Below, in pieces: positions 1 through 5,566 of a stretch of 5,727 bases of DNA. Origin of the DNA: Desulfobacterales bacterium (lineage in GTDB: Bacteria; Desulfobacterota; Desulfobacteria; Desulfobacterales; UBA11574). Position 1 is the first letter of the stretch, and each line of letters opens with the position of its first letter. Below the pieces are notes generated by a model, which did no database searches, was not told the DNA's origin, and saw only the letters and a program-made list of their open reading frames with translations. The stretch lies in assembly GCA_012974475.1 (NCBI GenBank), contig JAAXQD010000231.1, positions 1 to 5,727 on the forward strand. The letters are read 5' to 3'. The translations under genes were made by a program, and so were the position numbers.

Positions 1-19
1 AGATGTGTATAAGAGACAG
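1..19 (+). other. Tn5/Nextera mosaic-end adapter left on the contig end
   Basis: The first 19 bases, AGATGTGTATAAGAGACAG, are identical to the Tn5 transposase mosaic end used in Nextera-type sequencing libraries. It sits exactly at the end of the window, and recognisable DUF1846 codons begin at base 20, so it is untrimmed library adapter and not a genomic transposon end. In the frame of the downstream gene it supplies a GTG at base 5 and the spurious peptide MYKRQ, which any automatic gene caller would take as the start. Confidence 0.96.
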
Positions 20-1408
20 CATGCGTCCCGGGTGCTGCCGGGTTATGATCCCAATGTAAAATTGAGGCTTCTTCAGGCGTTAAAAGACAAGGCCGACATT
101 CTCCTTTGCATTTATGCCGGCGATATCGAAAGGAAAAAAATGCGGGCTGATTTCGGAATCACTTACGATTCCGACGCCCTCAAACTCATCGACGATCTCC
201 GGGGTTGGGGCATCGACGTTTTAGGCGTTGTAATTACCCGTTTTGAAAACCAGCCGTCGGCCCTGCAGTTTAAATATAAACTAGAAAGAAGAAACATACG
301 GGTTTACACCCATCAATACACCAAGGGGTATCCTACGGATATCGACCTGATCGTCAGCGATGAGGGATACGGCGCCAATGAATATATCGAAACCGATAAA
401 CCCCTGGTCATCGTGACCGGCCCCGGACCCGGCAGTGGAAAACTGGCCACCTCCCTTTCCCAGGTATACCATGAATACAAACGGGGCATTTTCGCGGGCT
501 ACGCCAAGTTCGAAACCTTCCCCATCTGGAATCTGCCGCTCAAGCATCCGGTGAATGTGGCCTATGAAGCCGCCACCGCTGATATCAGGGATTTTAACCT
601 GATAGATCCTTTTCATCTGGAGGCTTATAATCAGAAGACCGTCAACTACAATCGTGACGTGGAGGTGTTTCCTGTTCTGAAACGAATATTGAAAAAAATA
701 ATGGGCGGCGAGCCGTTTTACGAATCCCCCACAGATATGGGGGTCAATCGCGCCGGCTTTGCCATCACGAACGATGAAGCGACACAGGAAGCTGCCAAAC
801 AGGAAGTTATTCGGCGGTATTTCCGCTATCGGTGCGAATATGTCATGGGTTTGACGGACAAGGAAACGGTTCAACGGGTAGAGCTTTTGATCAAAGACTT
901 CAACCTGGACCTGGAATACCGGCGAGTGGTCGAACCGGCGCGCACCGCGGCCATAAAAGGCCTGGAGAGCGGTAAAGGCAACGAAGGTATTTTTTGCGGT
1001 GCGGCCATGGAGCTCGGAAACGGAACCATCGTGACCGGAAACAACTCCCCGAAATTTCACGCGGCTTCAAGCCTTATTTTACACGCCATTAAGAATTTAG
1101 CCGAAATCCCGGACAAGATTAAATTGCTCCCGCCCAACATCGTCGAGTCGGTTCGAAATCTCAAAACCAAGGTGCTCAATGAAAAGACCCTCAGCCTCGA
1201 CCTGGTGGAAACCCTCATTGCCCTCAGCATCAGCGCGACCGGCAATCCTGCCGCCCAATTAGCCATGGAAAAATTGGAGGAACTCCAGGGGTGTGAAGTC
1301 CATATGACCCATATCCCTACACCGGGGGATGAGGCCGGATTGAGGCGACTCGGCGTAAACCTCACGAGTGACCCCAACTTTTCGACTAAAGATCTTTTTA
1401 TCTCGTAA
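20..1408 (+). CDS. DUF1846 / UPF0371 family protein, N-terminus missing
   Basis: This is a conserved family without a firmly assigned reaction. From the first genomic codon (His, base 20) the protein reads HASRVLPGYDPNVK, then AGDIERKKMRADFGITYD, LIDDLRGWGIDV, KGYPTDIDLIVSDEGYG and TDMGVNRAGF, all signatures of DUF1846 that I recognise from the family. A phosphate-loop-like stretch GPGPGSGK is encoded at bases 419-442, which suggests nucleotide or phosphate binding, but this is inference. Full-length members are about 500 residues. Here 462 genuine residues remain and the C-terminus is intact (stop TAA 1406-1408), so roughly 40 N-terminal residues lie off the contig. The GTG at base 5 lies in adapter sequence and is not the start. 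The gene converges on the PP-loop ATPase gene with a 36-base gap that has only a weak ACAG/CTGT hairpin. There are no signal peptide or membrane segments in the visible part, so it is probably cytoplasmic. Confidence 0.93.
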   Translation, partial: HASRVLPGYDPNVKLRLLQALKDKADILLCIYAGDIERKKMRADFGITYDSDALKLIDDLRGWGIDVLGVVITRFENQPSALQFKYKLERRNIRVYTHQYTKGYPTDIDLIVSDEGYGANEYIETDKPLVIVTGPGPGSGKLATSLSQVYHEYKRGIFAGYAKFETFPIWNLPLKHPVNVAYEAATADIRDFNLIDPFHLEAYNQKTVNYNRDVEVFPVLKRILKKIMGGEPFYESPTDMGVNRAGFAITNDEATQEAAKQEVIRRYFRYRCEYVMGLTDKETVQRVELLIKDFNLDLEYRRVVEPARTAAIKGLESGKGNEGIFCGAAMELGNGTIVTGNNSPKFHAASSLILHAIKNLAEIPDKIKLLPPNIVESVRNLKTKVLNEKTLSLDLVETLIALSISATGNPAAQLAMEKLEELQGCEVHMTHIPTPGDEAGLRRLGVNLTSDPNFSTKDLFIS

Positions 1409-1444
1409 CCCTCACAGTTCGGGCTGTTGAAGCTTTCATTATCG

Positions 1445-2407
1445 TCAGACCGCTTCGATCGTTGAAGGGGGTTTCGGTGCGATGTTGTACGTAACGCTGA
1501 CGATGCCCGGCACATCGCGGATAATCTCGCCGGCGAGTTTCTCGAGGATTTTGAAAGAAAGCGGTGTCGGTGTTGCGACCCGCGCGTCGACACTCTCCCA
1601 GCAACGCACTTCGATCTGCTGACCAAAGTCACGCAATCCGTCACGCATGCCGGTCACGCGGTCTTCATGCAGGATCGCCATATACTGGAATGCACCGGTG
1701 TCTTTGAGCAGGCGTTCGACCACAACGGTGGCCCTTCGAACCGTCTCGACGCGCTCCGGGGTTGTTTCGCCGATGACGCGCGCCGCAAGTGCCGGACCCG
1801 GGAATGGAATCCGGTCAAAGGCCTCTGCCGGGAGCCCCAGATCCTCACCAACCTTTCTAACGCCGTCTTTGCGAAGCTGAATGAGCGGTTCGATGATGTG
1901 ATAGCCAAAGGCCTTTTCCGGATCGATTCCGAGCTGCTCAAAGACATTGTGTTGCCGTTTTATCCCTGCGACGGTCTCGTCGATATCGGTCAATATGGTT
2001 CCCTGGAGAAGGTGTTTTGCGCCGCATTCCTTGACGAGGCGTCCGAATACGTCTCGGTAAAAGGCCTGGGTAATCGCTTCGCGCTTCTCTTCCGGATCCG
2101 TGATGCCTTCCAGTGCGGCAAAGAATTCTTTTTTTGCATCGACAACGTCAACGGCAACCCCAAGCTTTTTAAAAAGACCGACAACCTTTTCGGCCTCTCC
2201 TTCACGCATAAGGCCGTTTTCGATAAACACGGTCTTAAGGCGCTCCCCCAGGGCACGGTGGCCGAGCATCGTAACCGTGGACGAATCGACCCCTCCCGAG
2301 AGTGCATTGATCGCCATTTTCTCTCCAACAACCTGTTTGATTTCTTCGACCTTCTCATCGATGAAGTTTTCTGTGTTAAGCTCTTTCGCGGTAATCTCCT
2401 TGATCAT
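1445..2407 (-). CDS. GMP-synthase-type ATP pyrophosphatase (GuaAb-like), no glutaminase domain
   Basis: A 320-residue protein resembling the ATP-pyrophosphatase half of GMP synthase, which activates the XMP 2-carbonyl with ATP so that ammonia can replace it. Visible motifs: PP-loop SGGVDSS at residues 37-43, FIENGLMREGEAE near 61-73, DPEEKRE near 104-110, QGT at 135-137, IEPLIQLRKDGVRKVGEDLGLP at about 172-193, PFPGP at 201-205, and a C-terminus ending KPPSTIEAV. The length matches archaeal stand-alone GuaAb subunits, not the roughly 525-residue bacterial GuaA. No glutamine amidotransferase gene is in the window. Several positions usual in GMP synthase differ: KSHHN reads KRQHN (150-154), HPFPGPGL reads IPFPGPAL, and the terminal IEWE/IEFE reads IEAV. 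It may therefore be a paralogue with another substrate. The ATG at 2407 follows AAAGGAGA (2415-2422) by 7 bases. It lies 57 bases after trxB on the same strand, probably as the second gene of one operon. Confidence 0.85.
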   Translation of the reverse strand: MIKEITAKELNTENFIDEKVEEIKQVVGEKMAINALSGGVDSSTVTMLGHRALGERLKTVFIENGLMREGEAEKVVGLFKKLGVAVDVVDAKKEFFAALEGITDPEEKREAITQAFYRDVFGRLVKECGAKHLLQGTILTDIDETVAGIKRQHNVFEQLGIDPEKAFGYHIIEPLIQLRKDGVRKVGEDLGLPAEAFDRIPFPGPALAARVIGETTPERVETVRRATVVVERLLKDTGAFQYMAILHEDRVTGMRDGLRDFGQQIEVRCWESVDARVATPTPLSFKILEKLAGEIIRDVPGIVSVTYNIAPKPPSTIEAV

Positions 2408-2414
2408 TTGAACG

Positions 2415-2422
2415 TCTCCTTT
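2415..2422 (-). promoter_or_regulatory. Shine-Dalgarno of the GuaAb-like gene
   Basis: The minus strand reads AAAGGAGA with 7 bases to the ATG at 2407, which supports this start. The 57-base gap after trxB is AT-rich and shows no hairpin-plus-T-run terminator, in keeping with co-transcription. Confidence 0.75.
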
Positions 2423-2464
2423 TCATTTAAACAGTCTTTGAAAAGAACATTGAAAAATTCCATA

Positions 2465-3430
2465 TCATAAGCCCTCCGGCAATGCACACGCTGCCGCTGC
2501 TTTCCGGATCTCCACATGGTATGCTGCGGCCAGAGCGGCCGTGCTTCCATCTGCAGCAGAGATGACAATCTGTCTGGCGTATTTTTCCCTCAAATCTCCA
2601 ATAACAAAGATTCCGGAGATATTTGTTTCGCACTTTTCGTCGGTAATCACATATCCGTCGGCATTCATTTTAATGCCGGCCGGTACCAGCTGGTTGTTGG
2701 GATCAAAACCGATGAAAATGAAGACGCCATCGGTTGGAAGGTTACGTTTTTCTCCGGTCACGGTATCCTGCAAGCCCACCGAACAAACACCGTCCTCATC
2801 AGCTTCGATAGCGGTCAGCACCGTATTCCAGAGGACTTCGATTTTACATTCGGCCTTGACCCTCTCTTGTAAGATCATACTTGCCCTGAAGGCATCCCGG
2901 CGATGAGCGATATAAACATGCTTTGTCAGCTTTGAAAGATAGAGAGCTTCCTCCATTGCTGTGTCTCCACCGCCAACCACCAACACGGTTTTATTTTTAA
3001 AAAAAAAGCCGTCGCACACCGCACAGTACGAGACCCCTTTGCCGTAATAGGCTTCTTCCCCCGGAACATTCAATTTGCGGGGACTGCCTCCGGTTCCGAC
3101 AATCACCCCATGCGCCTTCAATAACGTATCGTTGGCAAGGCGGACCGAATGATATTCAAGACCGGGGTCTACCGATACAACCTCCTGTGATAAGATTTCC
3201 AGTCCGTATGACTGGGCATGCCGGGTAAATTTCATGGACAGCTCGGCACCGGTAATCCGTTCGGTGCCGGGCCAGTTTTCCACCTCATCGGATAACGCCA
3301 TCTGTCCTCCCGGAACTCCCTTTTCAATGAGGACCGTTTTAAGGGCAGCCCTCATGGCATAAAGGCCTGCAGTCAGTCCTCCGGGTCCCCCGCCGACAAT
3401 AATCAGATCGTAGATTTCGTTTTCAGACAT
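2465..3430 (-). CDS. trxB: Thioredoxin reductase, NADPH-dependent, FAD
   Basis: A 321-residue cytoplasmic flavoenzyme of the low-molecular-weight bacterial type, which passes electrons from NADPH through FAD and a redox disulfide to thioredoxin. Visible motifs: N-terminal FAD-binding VGGGPGGLTAG (12-22), PGGQM (40-44), the active-site CAVC with Cys136 and Cys139 in the usual place, NAD(P)-binding VVGGGDTAMEEA (151-162), HRRDAFRA (176-183), whose arginines normally hold the NADPH 2'-phosphate, and the second FAD motif IFVIGD followed by RQIVISAADG (274-295). All key residues are present. An in-frame ATG at 3451 would add seven residues, but the ATG at 3430 is preceded by a full AAGGAGG (3437-3443) at 6 bases, so the shorter start is chosen. 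It is probably the first gene of an operon with the downstream GuaAb-like gene, with a candidate promoter at 3533-3560. It is likely to serve thiol-disulfide balance in an anaerobe; no thioredoxin gene is in the window. Confidence 0.96.
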   Translation of the reverse strand: MSENEIYDLIIVGGGPGGLTAGLYAMRAALKTVLIEKGVPGGQMALSDEVENWPGTERITGAELSMKFTRHAQSYGLEILSQEVVSVDPGLEYHSVRLANDTLLKAHGVIVGTGGSPRKLNVPGEEAYYGKGVSYCAVCDGFFFKNKTVLVVGGGDTAMEEALYLSKLTKHVYIAHRRDAFRASMILQERVKAECKIEVLWNTVLTAIEADEDGVCSVGLQDTVTGEKRNLPTDGVFIFIGFDPNNQLVPAGIKMNADGYVITDEKCETNISGIFVIGDLREKYARQIVISAADGSTAALAAAYHVEIRKAAAACALPEGL

Positions 3431-3436
3431 CAAATA

Positions 3437-3443
3437 CCTCCTT
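3437..3443 (-). promoter_or_regulatory. Strong Shine-Dalgarno of trxB
   Basis: AAGGAGG on the minus strand, 6 bases before the ATG at 3430. It fixes the trxB start there and excludes the ATG at 3451, which lies upstream of this ribosome site. Confidence 0.85.
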
Positions 3444-3507
3444 CTTTCCATATAAAGTCATCGTAAATTTCCTATATTAAAAATCATTTTCAATCAAGAA
3501 ATATAAC

Positions 3508-3537
3508 TTGACACGGGGATATATGGGAGCTAATTAT
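3508..3537 (+). promoter_or_regulatory. Candidate sigma-70 promoter for the small CxxC gene
   Basis: A perfect TTGACA (3508-3513) is followed after 18 bases by AATTAT (3532-3537, four of six consensus bases). It points toward the gene at 3662 with a leader of roughly 115 bases. Its -10 lies on almost the same bases as the -10 of the opposing trxB promoter. Confidence 0.38.
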
Positions 3538-3560
3538 GAGCAAATGCTTAAAATTTTCAA
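3533..3560 (-). promoter_or_regulatory. Candidate sigma-70 promoter for trxB
   Basis: On the minus strand, TTGAAA (3560-3555, five of six consensus bases) is followed after 16 bases by CATAAT (3538-3533, five of six). Transcription would start near 3526 and leave a leader of about 95 bases before trxB. Assigned by sequence match only. Confidence 0.5.
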
Positions 3561-3642
3561 TAAAAAGCCCTGAGAACTTTATATCGGAGACTCTTTAAAC
3601 AAAGGCATGCCAAAACCATTAACCCAACGGGATAGACAGTGC

Positions 3643-3872
3643 AGGTCGAAAAGGGGAAAAAATGAAATGCTGCCATGTTTGCGGAAAACTGATTTACAAA
3701 AACGAAAGGTCCATAAGCATCGTTCAATTCAATTTAGATCCTGATGACGAACATAATAATCTGATCTTCGATGGAGCTTTTTCAAATTACATGGGCGAAA
3801 CCGTATCACTCTGCAAGGTTTGCACCGTAAAGACTTTTGCTATTTTTGCCCAGACCTTAGAGGTCGAAAAGG
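3643..3872. repeat. 12-bp direct repeat, copies at 3643-3654 and 3861-3872
   Basis: AGGTCGAAAAGG occurs exactly twice, once over the Shine-Dalgarno region and once near the 3' end of the small CxxC gene. It may be coincidence, since both copies contain purine-rich sequence. No element between them is recognised other than the gene itself. Confidence 0.4.
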
Positions 3873-3895
3873 AAGACAATATATATTCACAATAG
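3662..3895 (+). CDS. Small hypothetical protein with two CxxC motifs (zinc-ribbon-like)
   Basis: A 77-residue protein whose family I do not recognise. It begins MKCCHVCGKLIY and carries a second pair in LCKVCTVKT, so Cys4-x2-Cys7 and Cys51-x2-Cys54 could form a four-cysteine zinc site like a treble-clef or zinc-ribbon knuckle, with a 43-residue acidic insert between the pairs (DPDDEHNN at 26-33). It has no signal peptide or membrane segment and is probably a cytoplasmic protein- or nucleic-acid-binding factor; the function is inference only. The ATG follows AAGGGG (3651-3656) at 5 bases, which supports translation. Base composition is more AT-rich than in the flanking trxB and GuaAb-like genes. 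It stands alone, divergent from trxB and convergent with the minus-strand lipoprotein region. Confidence 0.7.
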   Translation: MKCCHVCGKLIYKNERSISIVQFNLDPDDEHNNLIFDGAFSNYMGETVSLCKVCTVKTFAIFAQTLEVEKEDNIYSQ

Positions 3896-4021
3896 AACCT
3901 GCTTCAAAACCTCCCGTTCGTTGGCTTGGGCTTTTTGTAAAGCGTTAAGCTCGCGGAGTTTTTCCCGCCTAAAGCGCGCCTCAATCACACCGGAGGCTAA
4001 ATCGCGGCCGTAACCGTGCAA
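3887..4021 (-). pseudogene. Start-less coding-like remnant downstream of the lipoprotein
   Basis: After an in-frame TAA at 4024-4022 the minus strand stays open to a TGA at 3889-3887 and encodes about 44 residues that look like real protein: HGYGRDLASGVIEARFRR, then EKLRELNALQKAQANEREVL, a charged, leucine-containing helix of possible coiled-coil type. There is no ATG. The first codon after the stop is TTG and neither it nor an internal GTG has a ribosome-binding site. It is in the same frame as the upstream lipoprotein gene, separated by that gene's TGA and 9 codons before the TAA. It could be the decayed C-terminus of a longer gene, a tiny TTG-started gene, or chance. The last 9 bases overlap the convergent CxxC gene. 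No family recognised. Confidence 0.25.
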
Positions 4022-4051
4022 TTAGAGGTTGTGTTCTGCCGGAATCTTTGT

Positions 4052-4333
4052 TCAGTAGACAATATTGAGATCGCCCCTCTTTCCGTAAGCACCCACTTTT
4101 CCATCCAGCAACTTGACGTAATATTCATCGACGGAAAACCCACCCGAATTCAACCGATATCTAAGATATTCTATATCCCCGGCCGCACTGGTGCTGTCTG
4201 GGCTGCCAATGGCTTCGATGACGTCTTGTTTGGTCATACCGAGTTTTAGCGTGTTCATTTTTTTGGACGATCCCGCACAGCCAACAAGAAACGCGACAAT
4301 TAGAAATATTACGACAATTCGAAAAGGTTTCAT
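4052..4333 (-). CDS. Small BamE/SmpA-OmlA-like lipoprotein
   Basis: A 93-residue predicted lipoprotein. The N-terminus MKPFRIVVIFLIVAFLVGC has a basic start, a hydrophobic core and a lipobox LVGC with the lipidated cysteine at residue 19. Ala at +2 gives no inner-membrane retention signal by the E. coli rule, so an outer-membrane location is inferred. The mature part starts with a short SSKK linker and then LKLGMTKQDVIEAIGSPDST (29-48), the recognisable opening of the SmpA/OmlA (BamE) fold, followed by EYLRYRL and EYYVKLLDGKVGAYG strands. BamE assists beta-barrel protein assembly. Many short relatives are uncharacterised, so bamE is not assigned. The start is the ATG at 4333 because AGGAAGG (4339-4345) lies 5 bases upstream. 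The ATG at 4375 would put 14 charged residues before the signal peptide. A candidate promoter lies about 95 bases upstream. Confidence 0.85.
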   Translation of the reverse strand: MKPFRIVVIFLIVAFLVGCAGSSKKMNTLKLGMTKQDVIEAIGSPDSTSAAGDIEYLRYRLNSGGFSVDEYYVKLLDGKVGAYGKRGDLNIVY

Positions 4334-4425
4334 AGGTGCCTTCCTGTAGATGAAATTACGCTTCGTCTTTTTCATACTTTTTTGACCGTATCCTGATGTA
4401 CCCTTGAAAGGTTTCAGGAATTAGA

Positions 4426-4454
4426 AGCATATAAAGTTAAAGGAAGAATGTCAA
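4426..4454 (-). promoter_or_regulatory. Candidate sigma-70 promoter for the lipoprotein gene
   Basis: On the minus strand a perfect TTGACA (4454-4449) is followed after 17 bases by TATGCT (4431-4426), or after 15 bases by TATATG. It would give a leader of about 85 bases. Match-based only. Confidence 0.42.
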
Positions 4455-4586
4455 CATTCACAATGCCCTCCCCTTCCCTATGCCATGCCATATTCCCGAA
4501 CGTATCGAAACCCAATCAATACATTTTGGGCCTTGAATATTTCATTTTTAAGCGCTATCCATAGATATGGACCTAAACCTCAACAA

Positions 4587-4604
4587 ATTTCAACATCCTG
4601 AAAT
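4587..4604. promoter_or_regulatory. Perfect inverted repeat, possible operator
   Basis: ATTTCA-N6-TGAAAT is a perfect 6-bp inverted repeat spanning 18 bases, centred about 70 bases upstream of the nitroreductase ATG and just upstream of a weak -35-like TTGTCT (4612-4617). The size and spacing suit a dimeric repressor or activator site. It is not an FNR/CRP consensus, so no regulator is named. Confidence 0.33.
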
Positions 4605-4665
4605 ATTTTAATTGTCTAATGTTCTTAGTAAGATAAATATAAACAACCACAAAAGAGGTAAAAAT

Positions 4666-5490
4666 ATGAGCCTGTTAGCCGTAGATCAAGAAAAATGTCA
4701 CCGTGATGGTATTTGTGCTGAAGTTTGCCCTGCGGGAATCATTGAATTTAAAGATAAGGATGCCTTCCCCACCCTTGTAGATGGCGGAGATAAACGGTGT
4801 ATCCGCTGTGGACATTGTGTGGCGGTTTGTCCCCACGGTGCCATGTCCCATGCAACCATGAAACCGGAAGAATGCCCTCCAATAAATGAGAACTGGTTAT
4901 TTGGACCGGAACAAGTCGAACATTTTTTACGCCATCGAAGGTCCATAAGGACATACAAGAAAAAGCAGGTTGAGCGAGAAGTGCTGACAAAACTAATCGA
5001 TGTCGCACGCTTTGCCCCCTCTGGGCATAACCTCCAACCGGTCAAATGGCTGGTCATACATGAAAGAGCTGGGGTCCAAAGAATGACTGAATTTGTTGTC
5101 GATTGGATGCGACATTTAATTAAAGAAGATTCCCCACTCGCTGCCGCTTTGCACCTGAATCAAGTCGTTTCTTTTTGGGAAAAGGGAGATGACTTCATCG
5201 GTAGAAATGCACCCCATGTTATCGTTGCCCATGCTCGTGAAAATGATGGAGCGGCGGCGGTAAATTGTACCATTGCCCTGACATATTTGGAGTTGGCTGC
5301 TCCGTCTTTTGACCTTGGAACATGTTGGGCCGGCTACTTTAATGCAGCAGCAACGTCATGGCCACCCATGCAAAAAGAACTGGGATTCCCTGAAGGAAAT
5401 GTTAACTACGGGGCAATGATGGTCGGTTATCCGAAATTCAAATATCAGAGGCTGCCCCTCAGAAATGATGCCGAGATAATGTGGCGATAA
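4666..5490 (+). CDS. Ferredoxin-nitroreductase fusion (2[4Fe-4S] + FMN)
   Basis: A 274-residue cytoplasmic redox protein. Residues 1-65 are a bacterial 2[4Fe-4S] ferredoxin-like domain: the second motif is complete (Cys45, 48, 51, 55-Pro). The first reads C11-HRDGI-C17-AEV-C21-P, with Asp14 where a cysteine ligand is usual. Residues from about 85 onward are a nitroreductase domain with FMN-contact motif RRSIRTY (91-97), APSGHNLQP (117-125), LELAAPSFDLGTCWAGYF and a terminal GYPKFKYQRLPLRN. Such fusions are common in strict anaerobes; electrons probably pass from the clusters to FMN, but the physiological substrate is unknown. The start chosen is the ATG at 4666, preceded by AGAGGT (4654-4659), because it begins directly with the ferredoxin domain. 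An upstream in-frame TTG at 4612 would add 18 residues without homology. It is transcribed alone and divergent from the lipoprotein. No clear plus-strand terminator follows. Confidence 0.93.
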   Translation: MSLLAVDQEKCHRDGICAEVCPAGIIEFKDKDAFPTLVDGGDKRCIRCGHCVAVCPHGAMSHATMKPEECPPINENWLFGPEQVEHFLRHRRSIRTYKKKQVEREVLTKLIDVARFAPSGHNLQPVKWLVIHERAGVQRMTEFVVDWMRHLIKEDSPLAAALHLNQVVSFWEKGDDFIGRNAPHVIVAHARENDGAAAVNCTIALTYLELAAPSFDLGTCWAGYFNAAATSWPPMQKELGFPEGNVNYGAMMVGYPKFKYQRLPLRNDAEIMWR

Positions 5491-5521
5491 ATTTAACATG
5501 TCACTTCACAAATCTTCAAAC

Positions 5522-5555
5522 AAAAAAGGCTTACAGCCCATTATCTCTGTAAACC
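5522..5555 (-). terminator. Rho-independent terminator of the original tRNA-Arg gene
   Basis: Read on the minus strand, GGTTTACAG (5555-5547), a 10-base loop and CTGTAAGCC (5536-5528) pair with one mismatch and are followed at once by six Ts (5527-5522). It lies 11 bases downstream of the tRNA CCA end at 5567, where a tRNA terminator is expected. On the plus strand it lacks a T-run and would serve the nitroreductase poorly. Confidence 0.62.
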
Positions 5556-5566
5556 CTTGTCATCAT

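Larger units (their letters stand above)
4334..4665. other. Divergent intergenic region between lipoprotein and nitroreductase
   Basis: These 332 bases separate two divergent genes. They hold the lipoprotein Shine-Dalgarno and candidate promoter (up to 4454), then an AT-rich stretch with no convincing open reading frame or RNA gene. A perfect inverted repeat at 4587-4604 and a weak -35-like TTGTCT at 4612 lie before the nitroreductase start. No promoter with good matches in both boxes was seen for that gene. Confidence 0.6.

Noticed and set aside
281..1060. 259-codon minus-strand open frame
   Set aside because: It lies opposite the DUF1846 gene, whose plus-strand translation matches a known family throughout; the minus translation has no recognisable motif.
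1409..1444. Bidirectional terminator between the convergent genes
   Set aside because: Only a 4-bp ACAG/CTGT stem without a T-run on either side; too weak to call.
1667..2470. 267-codon plus-strand open frame
   Set aside because: It is antisense to the GuaAb-like gene, which has the PP-loop, PFPGP and C-terminal motifs; the plus frame looks like a shadow of its codon bias.
3431..3451. Longer trxB start at 3451 (MERRRYL extension)
   Set aside because: The consensus AAGGAGG at 3437-3443 serves the ATG at 3430, and the extension is partly encoded by the ribosome site itself.
4052..4054. TGA of the lipoprotein read as selenocysteine or readthrough
   Set aside because: Another in-frame stop (TAA) follows 30 bases later at 4022-4024, so readthrough would not reach the downstream open stretch.
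4334..4375. Longer lipoprotein start at 4375
   Set aside because: It would place 14 residues before the signal peptide; the ATG at 4333 has AGGAAGG 5 bases upstream and gives a normal lipoprotein signal.
4612..4665. TTG start 18 codons upstream of the nitroreductase
   Set aside because: No ribosome site, low-complexity Asn/Lys-rich residues, and the ATG at 4666 has AGAGGT and begins at the ferredoxin domain.
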